Shown: positions 5,666 to 6,111 of the stretch, piece by piece
How positions within the stretch are numbered: the stretch's first letter is position 1
How the letters are laid out: each line of letters opens with the position of its first letter
DNA from: an uncultured Erysipelotrichaceae bacterium
GTDB taxonomy: Bacteria > Bacillota_I > Bacilli_A > Acholeplasmatales > Anaeroplasmataceae
Direction of reading: 5' to 3'
NCBI GenBank assembly: GCA_902796895.1
Contig: CADBQV010000169.1
Span: 1-6,111 of the forward strand
DNA length: 6,111 nucleotides
Notes under the pieces: generated by a model
Seen by the model: the letters and a program-made list of their open reading frames with translations, nothing else
Database searches by the model: none
What the model was told of the DNA's origin: nothing
Program-made: the position numbers and the translations under genes

Positions 5666-6111
5666 ATGAAAAAAGATGAAGTATTAAAGAATGTTTTATC
5701 TGATAATGATAGGTTTAGAGATATAATTAATAATGCTTTATTTGATGGTAAAAATACGATCAAAGAAGAAAATCTATCTGATTTAAACATTGAATATGAT
5801 TATTATAGTGAAGGGAAATATAATAAAAAAATAAGAGATTTATTAAAATCTTGTGTTCTGAAAAAAGATGATTTATTAAATTATGTCGTATTTGGAATTG
5901 AAAACCAAATTGAATATGACAAATATATGGCTTTAAGATGTTTAGAATATGATTTGTTAGAATATGAAAGACAAATATATATTGAAAAATTAAAAGATTT
6001 TAAGCCAGTATTAACATTAGTCATATATTATGGAAAGACTAAATGGAAAAACAAAAAATTAAGTGATATAATAAAAGTGGATAAGGTATGTGATGCATTA
6101 AATGTAGATAA
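5666..6111 (+). CDS. Rpn/PD-(D/E)XK nuclease family protein (transposase_31-like), N-terminal part
   Basis: An open frame of 148 codons starts at the ATG after a GAGGAGG site and runs off the window end. The layout matches Rpn-family (recombination-promoting nuclease, formerly putative transposase) proteins: an N-terminal DRFRDIINNALFDGKNTIK (15-33), then IRDLLKSCV (56-64) with the conserved acidic residue D58, the nuclease core VVFGIENQIEYDKYMALRCL (74-93) in which E79-x-Q81 fits the E-x-Q variant of the PD-(D/E)XK motif, a tyrosine-rich helix (95-105), and VLTLVIYYGKTKWKNKKLSD (115-134). Family members are DNA endonucleases, often in many copies per genome. Here it sits after a terminator and is probably its own unit. 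It could belong to a Rpn-like subgroup of unknown activity; the C-terminal part is not visible. The label transposase should not be taken literally, as no terminal repeats are seen. Confidence 0.85.
   Translation, partial: MKKDEVLKNVLSDNDRFRDIINNALFDGKNTIKEENLSDLNIEYDYYSEGKYNKKIRDLLKSCVLKKDDLLNYVVFGIENQIEYDKYMALRCLEYDLLEYERQIYIEKLKDFKPVLTLVIYYGKTKWKNKKLSDIIKVDKVCDALNVD

Noticed and set aside
5293..5790. Reverse-strand open frame of 165 codons across the ygjV-like end, terminator and Rpn-like start
   Set aside because: It spans a forward terminator and poly-T/A spacer, which translate to Phe/Lys/Ile-rich low complexity, and it conflicts with two supported forward genes.
5666..6111. Insertion sequence or transposon based on the transposase_31-like name
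   Set aside because: The family is a PD-(D/E)XK nuclease, and no terminal inverted repeats or target duplication are visible in the window.

Overview
The window is AT-rich, densely packed DNA with every gene on the + strand. It most likely comes from a low-GC Bacillota/Mycoplasmatota-type bacterium, possibly an uncultured gut Bacilli or Erysipelotrichia-like lineage. The reasons are strong GGAGG/GAGGTGA-type ribosome binding sites, heavy use of AGA, TTA and AAT codons, T-tailed intrinsic terminators, and the Bacillus-like gene order tsaE-tsaB-rimI-tsaD. All eight tryptophans I checked are TGG, so the standard bacterial code is expected. Lineage is an inference; there is no rRNA in the window.

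There are three transcription units. (1) Positions 1-1294 hold the end of a COG0523/CobW-type GTPase with a His-rich metal-binding loop. A second, divergent CobW-like GTPase follows, whose C-terminus looks like the OB-fold-like domain of the YcgQ/TIGR03943 family. A clear intrinsic terminator closes the unit. (2) Positions 1293-5603 hold a six-gene operon with a recognisable promoter: tsaE, tsaB, a two-domain GNAT acetyltransferase (RimI-like N-terminus plus a second GNAT half), ybaK, tsaD and a YgjV-like membrane protein. Gaps are at most 1 nt and most junctions overlap. A terminator closes the unit, and its left arm lies inside the last coding codons. (3) From 5666 to the window end is the start of an Rpn/PD-(D/E)XK nuclease-like gene with a strong ribosome binding site.

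The central operon is about tRNA quality. TsaE, TsaB and TsaD are three of the four bacterial proteins for the t6A37 modification; TsaC/Sua5 must be encoded elsewhere. RimI-type enzymes acetylate protein N-termini and habitually travel with tsaB/tsaD. YbaK hydrolyses mischarged Cys-tRNA(Pro). The first unit is probably a metal-homeostasis module.

I see no wholly new system. The points most worth a second look are the RimI-GNAT fusion, the GTPase with a YcgQ-like tail and degenerate GTPase motifs, ybaK placed inside the t6A operon, and the terminator built into the end of the ygjV-like gene.
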